Source: Alteribacillus iranensis
GTDB lineage: Bacteria; Bacillota; Bacilli; Bacillales; Marinococcaceae
Length of the DNA: 64,000 bases
Direction: 5' to 3'
Assembly: GCF_900113025.1 (NCBI RefSeq)
Contig: NZ_FONT01000002.1
Coordinates: 627,878 to 691,877 of the forward strand
This document shows positions 14,279-23,048 of the stretch, in pieces (position 1 is the stretch's first letter; each line of letters starts with the position of its first letter). The notes below the pieces were generated by a model. It was given only the letters and a program-made list of their open reading frames with translations. It was not told the DNA's origin and did no database searches. A program made the translations under genes and the position numbers.

Positions 14279-15574
14279 TTATAAGGTGAATTTCTCTATC
14301 GTGACTTTGAGTCGTTCCGCTTGCTTTGTTAATGCTTGAGCAGTGGCTGCGCATTCTCGTAGAATGTCGGATTGGTTATTCGTAGCTGACGTTACTTCTA
14401 ACGCTCCAGCTGAGGTTTCTTCCGCGATGGCGGCTACTTCTTGCGAGTCTTGAGATGTTTTTTCAACGGCTTCCCTTTGCTCGTCAATGAGGAGCGATAT
14501 ATCATGAACGGCCTTCGCTACGGTTTCGACAGATTGTTCCATGTCTGTTAAAGCGACAGTCGTTTCTGTTCCTTTTTTCGATTCTCTGCTGGCCGCGCCG
14601 GCTTGGCTTTCAATTTTTTCGACAGCGTTTCGAACCCCGGATTGAATGTGTTGAATGAAGTGACGGACTTCTCCTACCGCTTTCGAACTCTCATCCGCTA
14701 ATTTCCTGACTTCCTCTGCCACGACTTCAAATCCTTTTCCGTGTTTTCCTGCACGAGCCGCTTCAATGGAAGCATTTAACGCAAGTAAATTCGTTTGTTC
14801 GGCAATGTCCCCGACTAGAGCGATAATCTCCCCGATTTGCTCAGCTTGTTTGTCTAGCGATTCAATAGCCGCGACTGATTCTTGATTATTTTTCTCCATC
14901 TCTTGAATCCCATCCACTAAAGACTGGATAATGTGTTTGCTTTTATCGAGTGTATGGACCATATCTGTTACGGAGGAAGTGGAGTGGTTTGCTTTCATCT
15001 GGACTTCTGATGCAATCCGGGTAACGTCTTCGATCGCCTCCGCCGTGCTTTGAATGGCGACTGCGGACTGTTCAGCGCCGGAAGCAATCTCTGTTACTGT
15101 CGAAGATACATGGTCGGCATGGTTCGAAGCTTCCTCGGTAGACTCCGTAATTTCTGCTACTTTCTGACTCGTCTCTCTAAAGTTATGATCAATGTCATCG
15201 ACCATCGTTCTGAGGTTTTCGAGCATTTTATTGTAAGCTAGTCCCAGTTCCCTTATTTCATCATCCGAAGAGGATACTTCTACCCCTTCTTGGATATCTC
15301 CTTCGGCTGCTTTCTGCGCGGAGGCTTCTAGTCGTTTTAATGGCTTCGTAATCAGCGGCGCCGACACATATGCGAGAATCCCGCTCCATAGCCATCCTAA
15401 TAAGAGAGTAAGGAGGAGAAACATATCTCGTGAGATCCCCCATGTCTCGGGAAGCCAATCCGCCACAACAAAAATGAAGAAAGCGCTCGTTCCATATGTC
15501 ACAACCGTTACTGCACTAATTCCTACCACTAATTTTTTCCGAATGCTAAACCGATATTTCCGTCGTTTCCGCAT
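14279..15574 (-). CDS. Methyl-accepting chemotaxis-type signalling protein with minimal sensor region
   Basis: 431 residues. Two transmembrane helices (about 15-35 and 47-70) are separated by only about a dozen residues, so there is almost no extracellular sensor domain. A HAMP domain (about 70-125) and a long methyl-accepting coiled coil follow, with the hairpin tip [20 protein letters not shown] at about 265-285. It should signal to CheA/CheW from within the membrane or cytoplasm. It begins 18 bp after the ywlE stop on the same strand, which is not the B. subtilis arrangement. Confidence 0.9.
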   Translation of the reverse strand: MRKRRKYRFSIRKKLVVGISAVTVVTYGTSAFFIFVVADWLPETWGISRDMFLLLTLLLGWLWSGILAYVSAPLITKPLKRLEASAQKAAEGDIQEGVEVSSSDDEIRELGLAYNKMLENLRTMVDDIDHNFRETSQKVAEITESTEEASNHADHVSSTVTEIASGAEQSAVAIQSTAEAIEDVTRIASEVQMKANHSTSSVTDMVHTLDKSKHIIQSLVDGIQEMEKNNQESVAAIESLDKQAEQIGEIIALVGDIAEQTNLLALNASIEAARAGKHGKGFEVVAEEVRKLADESSKAVGEVRHFIQHIQSGVRNAVEKIESQAGAASRESKKGTETTVALTDMEQSVETVAKAVHDISLLIDEQREAVEKTSQDSQEVAAIAEETSAGALEVTSATNNQSDILRECAATAQALTKQAERLKVTIEKFTL

Positions 15575-15592
15575 ACATACACCTGCCCGCTC

Positions 15593-16072
15593 TCATACAT
15601 GTTTTATTTTTTCTAGTACCGCGTCAATGAGAGGCTCAAGTTCTTCTGCTGTTTTGCGGTACATCTCCGCTGAACCGCCTATCGGGTCGGTAATATCCCC
15701 TTCCGGACCTGTTATGTCAGCGGCGAATTCTTTGATTGTAAATATTTTATCGGCAGCTTCGGGATAAAGTTGAACAGTGGTTTCATGGTGACTTTTTGTC
15801 ATCGTTAAAACGAGATCCGCCCAATCCACTAACTCTTTGGTGACTGGCTGTGATTTGTGATCCAATTCAATCCCTTTTTCCTTCAAGACATCCATGGTCC
15901 CATCGGATGCGGGCATATCCGGCATCGCGTATACTCCTGCTGACTTTACTTCTACGCCGTCTGTGGCCTTTGATCGAAGCAGCGCTTCAGCAAGTGGACT
16001 TCGACACGTATTTCCTGTACATACAAATAATATATGTTTGATAGCCGCCACATCCTTTCTTCTCATTAACAT
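15593..16072 (-). CDS. ywlE: Low-molecular-weight phosphatase, YwlE-type protein-arginine phosphatase
   Basis: The P-loop CTGNTCRSP near the N-terminus and the DPIGGS aspartate loop near 130 define the family. YwlE orthologues remove phosphate from arginine, opposing the McsB kinase and the arginine-phosphate degradation tag. The threonine in CTGNTCRS is the residue reported to select phosphoarginine over phosphotyrosine. About 150-159 residues. The start is uncertain: the frame opens at 16072, and later ATG or GTG codons at 16066 or 16051 are possible. Its place between mntP and rpiB is conserved. Confidence 0.88.
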   Translation of the reverse strand: MLMRRKDVAAIKHILFVCTGNTCRSPLAEALLRSKATDGVEVKSAGVYAMPDMPASDGTMDVLKEKGIELDHKSQPVTKELVDWADLVLTMTKSHHETTVQLYPEAADKIFTIKEFAADITGPEGDITDPIGGSAEMYRKTAEELEPLIDAVLEKIKHV

Positions 16073-16115
16073 TCCTATCCATACGTTCTCCTTCTATTTT
16101 ATCATAGGTGCATCT

Positions 16116-16658
16116 CTATAGGATGAGCTTCAAACCAAACCCGAGAAGAATGAGTCCGCCGATAATTTCCCCGTAGTGGCCCAATGATTGCCTCAGCTGT
16201 TTCCCTAAGGATAGGCCACTCCATGTAAAAAAAGCACTGAAGGCGCCAAAAGCGAGCAACACCGAATACAGAGGAGCTTGTAAAATACCAAGCGATATCC
16301 CGATTGAAAAACTATCCAAGCTGACAAGAAGCGCAAATATAAAAATTCCTATTCCTCGAGGAACAATTACTTGTTCCATCTTATCTTCATTCCTTAACCC
16401 GGCCCGTATCATTTGCAGGCCGATGATACCGAGTAATGCTCCTGCGGTGATCACGGCAATATGTTCAAATTCAGACGCAATCCAGCGGCCTCCGTATAAA
16501 CCGAGGCAAGGCATCAGCATGTGGAATATACCGACCGTCCCCGCTGTGACCCATTTATTCACCTTGCGATTGTCTTGCATGGCAATCGCCAAAGACATAG
16601 AAAAAGCATCCATACTTAATGCGACAGCCATGGAAAACAAAAGAAGCCAACCACTCAT
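16116..16658 (-). CDS. mntP: Manganese efflux pump MntP
   Basis: Six-helix membrane exporter that protects against Mn(II) excess. 180 residues. Two pseudo-symmetric repeats carry the acidic motifs SMDAFSMS (near residue 17) and SLDSFSIG. The ATG at 16658 (MSGWLLLFSMAVALSMDAF) is the family start, with a purine-rich GGGGTGGGGG just upstream. The open frame runs 20 codons further without support. It corresponds to ywlD of B. subtilis. Confidence 0.92.
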   Translation of the reverse strand: MSGWLLLFSMAVALSMDAFSMSLAIAMQDNRKVNKWVTAGTVGIFHMLMPCLGLYGGRWIASEFEHIAVITAGALLGIIGLQMIRAGLRNEDKMEQVIVPRGIGIFIFALLVSLDSFSIGISLGILQAPLYSVLLAFGAFSAFFTWSGLSLGKQLRQSLGHYGEIIGGLILLGFGLKLIL

Positions 16659-16714
16659 TCCCCCACCCCTTCCGGACATGCTCTTACATGCTATGCATGT
16701 CCGGAACGGATCAT

Positions 16715-17767
16715 TCAAGATTGAGTGGCAGCTTTTTCTAAACGATTCATGATTGCAAGTCCTAATCCTTCTTTCGGAAATGTTTCTGATAAAATTACAT
16801 CGGCACCTGAAAGATCTGCTTGTCGCAGATGATCATATAAGGAGGCGCTTACCTCAGAAAGATTCATTCGCGATCCAAGTGAAAAAAACATGTCAGCCAA
16901 TCCTCCGAGCGGTTCGCGGTGTTCCTCTACAGCCAAGACCGCTACAACCCGTTTCTGCGCTTGTTCTTCCTGAATCTTTTTTAACATTTCATCGACGGTG
17001 CCAGGAACTAAATAGAGAGGGACGTCAGGGGCATAATGCCGGTATTTCATTCCTGGCGATCTCGGTGTTTGGTCCGTCGAAGAATGAGCGGATGCGGCTA
17101 TTTCTACGTTATTCTCTCCCAAGACATGAGCTATTTCTTCTTTTGTCACTCCTCCTGGACGAAGGATCCAACATGTCTCCCCCGTACAGTCGACCACTGT
17201 CGATTCCAATCCATAACCAGAGGGCCCGCCATCCACAACTCCTGCGATGCGGTGCTCAAGATCCTCTATCACGTGTTCTGCTTTTGTTGGACTCGGCCTG
17301 CCTGAACGATTCGCACTAGGGGCGGCCACTGGAATACCCGCCGCTTGAATGAGAGCACGAGCTACAGTGTGAGCCGGCATGCGAACGGCTACCGTGGAAA
17401 GCCCTGCTGTCACTTTCTCAGACACAGCATTTGATTTTGGTACAATGAGGGTGAGCGGTCCCGGCCAAAACACCTCTGCCAATTGTTTCGCCATCTCAGG
17501 AATGGAAGCGGTCAACGGCTCCCATTGCTCCATTTCTCCAATATGAACGATCAGCGGATTATCACTTGGCCGCCCTTTTGCTAGGAAAATATTTTCAACC
17601 GCTTGTTCATTTGTTGCATCAGCTCCTAGCCCGTAGACCGTTTCTGTCGGAAACGCAATCACTTCTCCGTTTTTTATCCACAGCCCCGCTTCTTTCAGCT
17701 CAGGGGTTGAAGCGGATACTCCACCAACATTATCCACACTCCACAACTTCGTCTGTTGATAACCCAT
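16715..17767 (-). CDS. ywlC: L-threonylcarbamoyladenylate synthase (Sua5/YwlC type)
   Basis: First step of the tRNA t6A37 modification: threonine, bicarbonate and ATP give threonylcarbamoyl-AMP. 350 residues. The N-terminal YrdC domain includes GEVIAFPTETVYGLGADA, KGRPSDNPLIVHI and PSANRSGRPSPT. After the linker SPGMKYRHYAPDVPL comes the C-terminal Sua5 domain, so this is the long form. The ATG at 17767 follows AGGTGT. Position matches ywlC. Confidence 0.94.
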   Translation of the reverse strand: MGYQQTKLWSVDNVGGVSASTPELKEAGLWIKNGEVIAFPTETVYGLGADATNEQAVENIFLAKGRPSDNPLIVHIGEMEQWEPLTASIPEMAKQLAEVFWPGPLTLIVPKSNAVSEKVTAGLSTVAVRMPAHTVARALIQAAGIPVAAPSANRSGRPSPTKAEHVIEDLEHRIAGVVDGGPSGYGLESTVVDCTGETCWILRPGGVTKEEIAHVLGENNVEIAASAHSSTDQTPRSPGMKYRHYAPDVPLYLVPGTVDEMLKKIQEEQAQKRVVAVLAVEEHREPLGGLADMFFSLGSRMNLSEVSASLYDHLRQADLSGADVILSETFPKEGLGLAIMNRLEKAATQS

Positions 17768-17930
17768 TCGTTACACCTGCCATTTCCCCATAATTTCCTT
17801 TCTAAGATAAGAACATTCTGCGTATTCTCAAATCGCTTTATAAACTGGCTTTTCGCTTCATGACAAGGGTAGAGCGTTTGTTCTCTCCTCTATTACTTTA
17901 GCAAACGATTCGTTCTCTTAACAGTGAAAA

Positions 17931-17968
17931 AAGATACCCACAACATTTTTCATACCTGTGGATATCTT
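17931..17968 (-). terminator. Terminator after spoIIR
   Basis: Stem AAGATA-c-CCACA / TGTGG-ATATCTT with a loop of about 14 nt and a T run (TTTTTTCAC) on the minus strand, 36 bp past the spoIIR stop. The remainder of the gap 17768-17930 shows no feature. Confidence 0.8.
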
Positions 17969-18004
17969 CTTCATTTCTACTTATATCAGGCTTATTTCGC
18001 TCAT

Positions 18005-18634
18005 TTAACTATTGGATCCAAACCAATCTTTCCACTTTTCCACAACGAAGAAGGAATACACTTCCTCTTCATCCACATTTTCCTTCGAGTTATCCACATG
18101 TTGTTGGTTTTCTGTTTTCTCTGGCTCTGTTTCCTCTTCTTCCGCTGGTATGAAACATAAAGGTGGGAATAATACACACCACCAATTTTCCCCTTCCCCT
18201 TCTCCGATGGATACGACGAGCGCTTCATACGTGCCCGCTGGATAAACGATAGGCCCGTACATTCTCGTAGGAAATGTTACATCCTCTTTTAACTGCAGAG
18301 TAAATGTATGGTCCGAAAGGTTTTCCTCCAGAACATTCTGTATAACCTCTTCTATATGATCCATGTTTTTTCTCATCCGCTCTCTCGCTTCTTCACGCGA
18401 CTGAAGATCTTGCACCAACACGCGGATTTCTTCGGTAACCGCGTCCCGAACCTCCCGTTTTAACAGTTGTTCCCCGGGAGAATCATCATGTGCGAGAATC
18501 CGGAGCCTGATCGCGTCCTCCGGGATCATATCCTGATGAGAAATCGATGCCGATGCTTCTTGCTGCTGTTCGATATGCAAGATTACGAGAGTCATAAAAA
18601 ATAAAATATAAAAAAGTGCTTTTACATTTTTCAT
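18005..18634 (-). CDS. spoIIR: Stage II sporulation protein R
   Basis: Forespore-made secreted signal that triggers SpoIIGA to process pro-sigma-E in the mother cell. 209 residues, with a signal-anchor helix at the N-terminus. Diagnostic segments are AIRLRILAHDDSPGEQLLKR, FPTRMYGPIVYPAGTYEALV and GEGENWWCVLFPPLCFI. After the last motif there is an unusual acidic tail of about 45 residues (rich in E, D, N). The ATG at 18634 (MKNVKALFYIL) is chosen over an earlier one at 18685 that would add a charged leader before the helix. The element GTTTA-N17-GGCATCGT upstream could be a sigma-F promoter, but the match is weak. Confidence 0.93.
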   Translation of the reverse strand: MKNVKALFYILFFMTLVILHIEQQQEASASISHQDMIPEDAIRLRILAHDDSPGEQLLKREVRDAVTEEIRVLVQDLQSREEARERMRKNMDHIEEVIQNVLEENLSDHTFTLQLKEDVTFPTRMYGPIVYPAGTYEALVVSIGEGEGENWWCVLFPPLCFIPAEEEETEPEKTENQQHVDNSKENVDEEEVYSFFVVEKWKDWFGSNS

Positions 18635-18714
18635 TTGGAATGGCACCGCCCTTTCAGCAATCAGTGTGGACGATGCCGCTCCCATTTAAACGGGTAAACC
18701 GTTCGACAAAAAAA

Positions 18715-18873
18715 GAAAAGCGGAAGCGCGCCCGCTTATCGGCGACTAGCGCTGAAGACCCGCCGAGGAGGCTTTGCCGCCGCAGCGCGGGTTGAAGCGA
18801 CCTCGAGCCGATGGCGCCGGAGCTAGACAATAAGAAAAGCACAAGGCGCCCTGGCTTCTACAGGACGTGCTGC
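18715..18873. repeat. GC-rich mosaic intergenic repeat
   Basis: One full unit from GAAAAGCGGAAGCGCGCCCG to GGCGCCGGAGCTAGACA and a short second unit AGAAAAGCACAAGGCGCC...GTGCTGCTTTTTT. It has inverted orientation relative to the copy at 9647-9865, with long shared blocks. The short unit ends 15 bp past the prmC stop and can form a stem (AGCAC/GTGCT) before T or A runs, so it may end prmC transcription. Confidence 0.86.
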
Positions 18874-18887
18874 TTTTTTCTAACATA

Positions 18888-19754
18888 CTAGACTTGCTTT
18901 TTATTTTCGCAAAACACCATTCGCTCTTTTCCGTTCAAGTCCCGTCGAATGGAAATGTTTGCTTCGGGGAGGGCTGATTGAAATAGTTCTTTTACATCGT
19001 TCCCTTGTTTTTCCCCGATTTCGAAGGCAGCCAAACCGTCCTCTTTTAAGAGTGTTGGTAAATCACGGGCCATCGCTCGATACGAGAGAAGTCCATCTTC
19101 ATCCTCTCCTATCAAAGCGCGTTCAGGCTCATGTTCTTTGACTAACGGATCCAATGCGAGCCACTCTGTTTTAGGAATATAAGGTGGATTCGACACAATG
19201 ACATCCCATTTCTTTGCTTGATGACGCAAAGGTTCTAGTAAATCTCCTTGGTAGAACGAGACCGAAGCTCCTAATTGACCGGCATTTTTCTCGGCAATCT
19301 GCAGAGCCTCATTGCTAATATCTGTCGCCGTCACTTGTAAGGAAGGGTGCTCCAGCGCGAGTGTAATGGCGATAATCCCACTCCCCGTGCCAATATCAGC
19401 CACGGTGGCATGCTCCCGGCCTTTCAGCCAATTGAGTACACCTGCTACCAGCTCCTCTGTTTCGGGCCGCGGGATCAGTACTTTATCACTCACTGAAAAA
19501 CGTCTGCCATAAAATTCTTCATACCCTAATAAATGCTGGATCGGTACCCCTTCTGCGTGACGAAGAACATGGCGGTAAAAGTGCTCCCACACCCTGTCCG
19601 GCAACGGTTCGCGTCGTTCGATATAAAAATCGGTCCAGCTCAGGCCAAGATGATGTTTTAACAACAGGTCTGCAGCCCTAGGCTCCCGTCCGTTTTTTTC
19701 CAAAAAAGAAGAAGCCCACTCTAAGGCTTCATACACTCGTTGCGGCTTCTTCAT
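18888..19754 (-). CDS. prmC: Release factor glutamine N5-methyltransferase
   Basis: Methylates the glutamine of the GGQ motif in release factors. 288 residues. The N-terminal helical domain is followed by a SAM-binding Rossmann fold with the VADIGTGSGIIAITLA motif and the substrate loop SNPPYIPK. The start ATG directly follows the prfA TAA (TAAATG), so translation is coupled to that of its own substrate. Confidence 0.96.
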   Translation of the reverse strand: MKKPQRVYEALEWASSFLEKNGREPRAADLLLKHHLGLSWTDFYIERREPLPDRVWEHFYRHVLRHAEGVPIQHLLGYEEFYGRRFSVSDKVLIPRPETEELVAGVLNWLKGREHATVADIGTGSGIIAITLALEHPSLQVTATDISNEALQIAEKNAGQLGASVSFYQGDLLEPLRHQAKKWDVIVSNPPYIPKTEWLALDPLVKEHEPERALIGEDEDGLLSYRAMARDLPTLLKEDGLAAFEIGEKQGNDVKELFQSALPEANISIRRDLNGKERMVFCENKKQV

Positions 19755-20825
19755 TTATTCGCCCGCCTTCTCCATCATTTGTGCTTGCTCTTCTACAATG
19801 AGAGTATCAATAATTTCATCAAGCTCTCCTTGCAAAATTTGATCGAGCTTTTGGATCGTCAGACCAATGCGATGATCGGTCACGCGGCTTTGCGGGAAGT
19901 TATACGTACGAATACGTTCCGACCGATCTCCTGTGCCGACCGCTGACTTACGATTCTCGGCGTACTCGGCTTGTGCTTCCTGTTGAAATTTATCATAAAT
20001 ACGAGCACGCAATACTTTCATCGCTTTTTCTTTGTTTTTGATCTGTGATTTTTCGTCCTGACACGACACGACGATTCCCGTTGGTTCGTGCGTCAAACGT
20101 ACCGCTGACATCGTCGTATTTACGCTTTGCCCGCCTGGTCCGCTCGATGCAAACGTATCCACACGGATATCTTTCTCATTAATGTCGATCTCGACTTCTT
20201 CGGCCTCAGGAAGAACGGCTACGGTCGCCGTGGACGTATGAATACGTCCTCCTGACTCCGTACTAGGTACACGCTGGACACGGTGAGCTCCATTTTCGTA
20301 TTTCATTTTCGAAAAAGCGCCGTCTCCATTAATCATAAAAATGATTTCTTTGTATCCGCCAAGCTCAGTTGGGCTCGCTTCAATGATTTCCGGTTTCCAC
20401 CCGTTTTTCTCTGCGAAACGGGAATACATCTTAAACAAATCACCGGCAAATAAAGCAGCTTCATCCCCGCCGGCCGCTCCTCGAATCTCAACGATTACAT
20501 TTTTATCATCGTTCGGATCTTTCGGGAGAAGGAGGATTCTAAGACGTTCCTCGAGCTCTTCTTTTTTCTCAGAGAGTTCGTCAATTTCCATTTTTACCAT
20601 GTCCGTCATTTCTTCATCTAGCTCATCACCAAGCATGGATTTCGCATCATCCAACTGCTTCGTTGTTTCTTTATACGAACGATAAGCTTGCACGGTTTCA
20701 GCTATATCGGATTGTTCTTTCGAATATTCTCGCAGTTTTTTAGAGTCCCCAATCACGTCCGGGTCACTCAACAAATCGTTCAACTCTTCGTAACGATCTT
20801 CCACAGCTTGTAATCGATCTAACAC
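19755..20825 (-). CDS. prfA: Peptide chain release factor 1
   Basis: Reads UAA and UAG and triggers peptide release. 356 residues. It contains the GGQ loop ([12 protein letters not shown], about 225-240) and the codon-recognition region upstream of [21 protein letters not shown]. The start is GTG at 20825 with AGAGGTGA 6 nt upstream. First gene of the prfA-prmC pair. Confidence 0.97.
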   Translation of the reverse strand: MLDRLQAVEDRYEELNDLLSDPDVIGDSKKLREYSKEQSDIAETVQAYRSYKETTKQLDDAKSMLGDELDEEMTDMVKMEIDELSEKKEELEERLRILLLPKDPNDDKNVIVEIRGAAGGDEAALFAGDLFKMYSRFAEKNGWKPEIIEASPTELGGYKEIIFMINGDGAFSKMKYENGAHRVQRVPSTESGGRIHTSTATVAVLPEAEEVEIDINEKDIRVDTFASSGPGGQSVNTTMSAVRLTHEPTGIVVSCQDEKSQIKNKEKAMKVLRARIYDKFQQEAQAEYAENRKSAVGTGDRSERIRTYNFPQSRVTDHRIGLTIQKLDQILQGELDEIIDTLIVEEQAQMMEKAGE

Positions 20826-20969
20826 AAGCGTTCACCTCTTTATTTTTGCATAACAATACAATTATAGTACATTGCAGGAACCGAGTCAAAAGGGAGAGTA
20901 TCACGAAAGTACCACATGTTATTATTTTACTTAGATGGGAAAGGTATGTGTAGAAGAGCAACTTTCAGA

Positions 20970-21075
20970 GTGCGCTTTATCGCCTAGCTGCTCGGAGGTT
21001 CACAGTTGATTGAATGTGTGAAAGTGGATCCTTTACTAGACCGCTTGTTGCTAAGCACTTGAACGTCCTGTGTAC
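20970..21075. repeat. Degenerate mosaic intergenic repeat upstream of the CoA-disulfide reductase
   Basis: CCTAGCTGCTCGGAGGTTCACAGTTG resembles the first unit at 9647 (CTAGTCGCTCGGAGGCCCACAGTTG), and GAACGTCCTGTG resembles the CATCCTGTG of that unit. The copy is diverged. It occupies most of the gap between prfA and the next plus-strand gene. Confidence 0.6.
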
Positions 21076-21097
21076 GTTTACGAAAGGGGAAATGGAA

Positions 21098-22429
21098 ATG
21101 AACTATGTCATTATAGGTGGCGATGCGGCCGGAATGAGTGCCGCTATGCAAATTGTGAGAAGTGGACAAGAAGCAAATATCACGACATTGGAAAAAGGGA
21201 CGTATTATTCCTATGCGCAGTGTGGCCTTCCTTACCTCATTAGCGGCGCCGTTGAAAACACTGAAAGCCTTATCGCAAGAGACATCGATACTTTCCGCAA
21301 CAAGTATGGAATCGACGCTCGCGTTTCTCATGAAGTCACGTCGGTGGACCCTGAGGCCAAAAAAGTAATCGGGATTAACCTAGAGAACCAGGAGACGTTT
21401 GAACTGCCATATGACAAACTGCTCGTTGCTACAGGCGGCTCGCCGATGGTCCCTAATTGGCCAGGCCGGGATTTACCGGGCGTTCATACGTTAAAAACAA
21501 TCCCTGACATTGAAGCGATTATGGATGATATGAGTGACGTGAAAGACATCACGATTATCGGTGGCGGCTATATCGGACTGGAGCTTGCGGAAAACTTTGT
21601 CGAAGCCGGTCGTCACGTTCGCATGATTGAACGAAACAACCGTCTCGCCAAAATGTTTGATGAAGACATGACGGAGGCCATTCACGATGAAGCCGCTGCG
21701 CATGATGTAGAAGTTTGTTTAGAAGAATCGGTGGAAGCCCTTGAAGGAAAAGACCACGTGCAGGCTGTCGTCACCGATAAGAACCGCTATGAGACCGACA
21801 TGGTCATCGTCGCTACCGGCATCCGTCCCAACACTGATTTTTTAAAAGGGACAGGGGTCATCCGTGAGAAAAACGGCGCCATCACAGTGAACCGCTACAT
21901 GGAAACGAACATAGAGAACATTTACGCAGCGGGAGATTGTGCAACCCAATACCACCGTATTAAAGAAAAAGACGATTATATCCCCCTTGGTACACATGCC
22001 AATAAGCAAGGGAGAGCCGCCGGTCTGAATATGGTCGGTAATCCTAAGGCCTTCCAAGGAATCGTCGGCACCTCCATTTTGCGCTTTTTCCGTTTGACTC
22101 TCGCCAAAACAGGATTATCTGAAGTCGAAGCAAAAGCTATGAATTTTCCAATAGAAACGATCTCACACAGCACCTCCCATATTGCCGGTTACTTTGAAGG
22201 AAAGAAAAAGCTTTCCATGAAGATTACGTACCGAACCGACACAGATATCGTCATAGGCGGACAGGTCATCGGAGAGGAAGGAGCAGACAAACGGATTGAC
22301 GTGCTTGCCACGGCTCTCTTCCATCGTATGACGGTGAGTGAATTTGAAGATTTGGATTTAGCCTATGCTCCCCCGTTCAATGGTGTCTGGGACCCGCTGC
22401 AGCAAACCATCCGCCGGGCCCCTAAATAA
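21098..22429 (+). CDS. cdr: CoA-disulfide reductase family flavoprotein
   Basis: NAD(P)H-dependent reduction of CoA disulfides or persulfides in Firmicutes that use CoA thiols. 443 residues. FAD motif VIIGGDAAGMSAAMQI at the N-terminus, single redox cysteine C42 in SYAQCGLPY (the class signature, in contrast to a CxxxxC disulfide), NAD(P) motif TIIGGGYIGLELAENF, and the FAD-closing YAAGDCA. No rhodanese domain is fused at the C-terminus. The ATG at 21098 is favoured by AAAGGGG 8 nt upstream over the ATG two codons before. It is transcribed against the surrounding minus-strand block. Confidence 0.9.
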   Translation: MNYVIIGGDAAGMSAAMQIVRSGQEANITTLEKGTYYSYAQCGLPYLISGAVENTESLIARDIDTFRNKYGIDARVSHEVTSVDPEAKKVIGINLENQETFELPYDKLLVATGGSPMVPNWPGRDLPGVHTLKTIPDIEAIMDDMSDVKDITIIGGGYIGLELAENFVEAGRHVRMIERNNRLAKMFDEDMTEAIHDEAAAHDVEVCLEESVEALEGKDHVQAVVTDKNRYETDMVIVATGIRPNTDFLKGTGVIREKNGAITVNRYMETNIENIYAAGDCATQYHRIKEKDDYIPLGTHANKQGRAAGLNMVGNPKAFQGIVGTSILRFFRLTLAKTGLSEVEAKAMNFPIETISHSTSHIAGYFEGKKKLSMKITYRTDTDIVIGGQVIGEEGADKRIDVLATALFHRMTVSEFEDLDLAYAPPFNGVWDPLQQTIRRAPK

Positions 22430-22440
22430 TGCGCAGTCCC

Positions 22441-22473
22441 CTGCCCTAACACAGAAGCCAATGGTTAGGGCAG
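22441..22473 (+). terminator. Hairpin terminator after the CoA-disulfide reductase
   Basis: Perfect 10-bp stem CTGCCCTAAC / GTTAGGGCAG with a 13-nt loop, 11 bp past the stop codon. The following T-rich stretch (TGTGCTCTATTTCTCTTCTTCG) is imperfect and runs into repeat array 2. Confidence 0.65.
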
Positions 22474-22499
22474 TGTGCTCTATTTCTCTTCTTCGTTTT

Positions 22500-22912
22500 G
22501 GGCATCTTTTGATCTTCTTCTTTACCTCATCCGCTGCTTCATTTCCTTTTTGGGCATCTTTCCTCTCCTTGCGTGACCTCCTCGATTCTCTCTCTCCTTT
22601 CTGGGGCGACTTCCCACCCTCTCCCTTACCTCATCTACTGCTCCATCTCCCTTTTGGGCATCTTTCCCATCCTTGCGTGACCTCCTCGATTTTCTCTCTC
22701 CTTTCTAGGGCAACTTCCCATCCTCTCCCTTACCTCTTCCGCTGCTCCATCTCCCTTTTGGGCATCTTTCCCATCCTTGCATGACCTCTCTATTGGTCTT
22801 TCCATCCTTTTGGTTCACTTTCTTCTCCTTGCATGACCTCCTCGATTACCTTCCTCTCTTTTAGGCATCTTTCGACGACTCCTCCGCTGACTTCACCATT
22901 CCACACAGGACA
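22500..22912 (+). repeat. 52-bp-period tandem repeat array 2 (about 9 units)
   Basis: GGGC-type motifs at 22500, 22552, 22604, 22656, 22708, 22760 and 22812 are exactly 52 bp apart. The next is at 22863 (51 bp), and a decayed one lies near 22908. Units alternate between GGGCATCTTTC and GGGC(G/A)ACTTCC forms and contain CTTGCGTGACCTCCTCGAT or CCTTACCTC. The array fills the gap between the convergent ends of the reductase gene and the sigma-like gene. Same orientation as arrays 1, 3 and 4. The rest of the gap (22913-23048) has no recognisable feature. Confidence 0.92.
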
Positions 22913-23048
22913 ACTTCAGCGCCCCCTGAAAAAGCGAGGCTCCTCCATCAGCGACAAGTGCTGGGTCCCTCCTTCCTTTGCTGAACAATTAAAAAGAAGG
23001 CATCGGGTCTTTTTCAGACGTCCTCTGCCTTCCTGCATCCAAGTTTAT

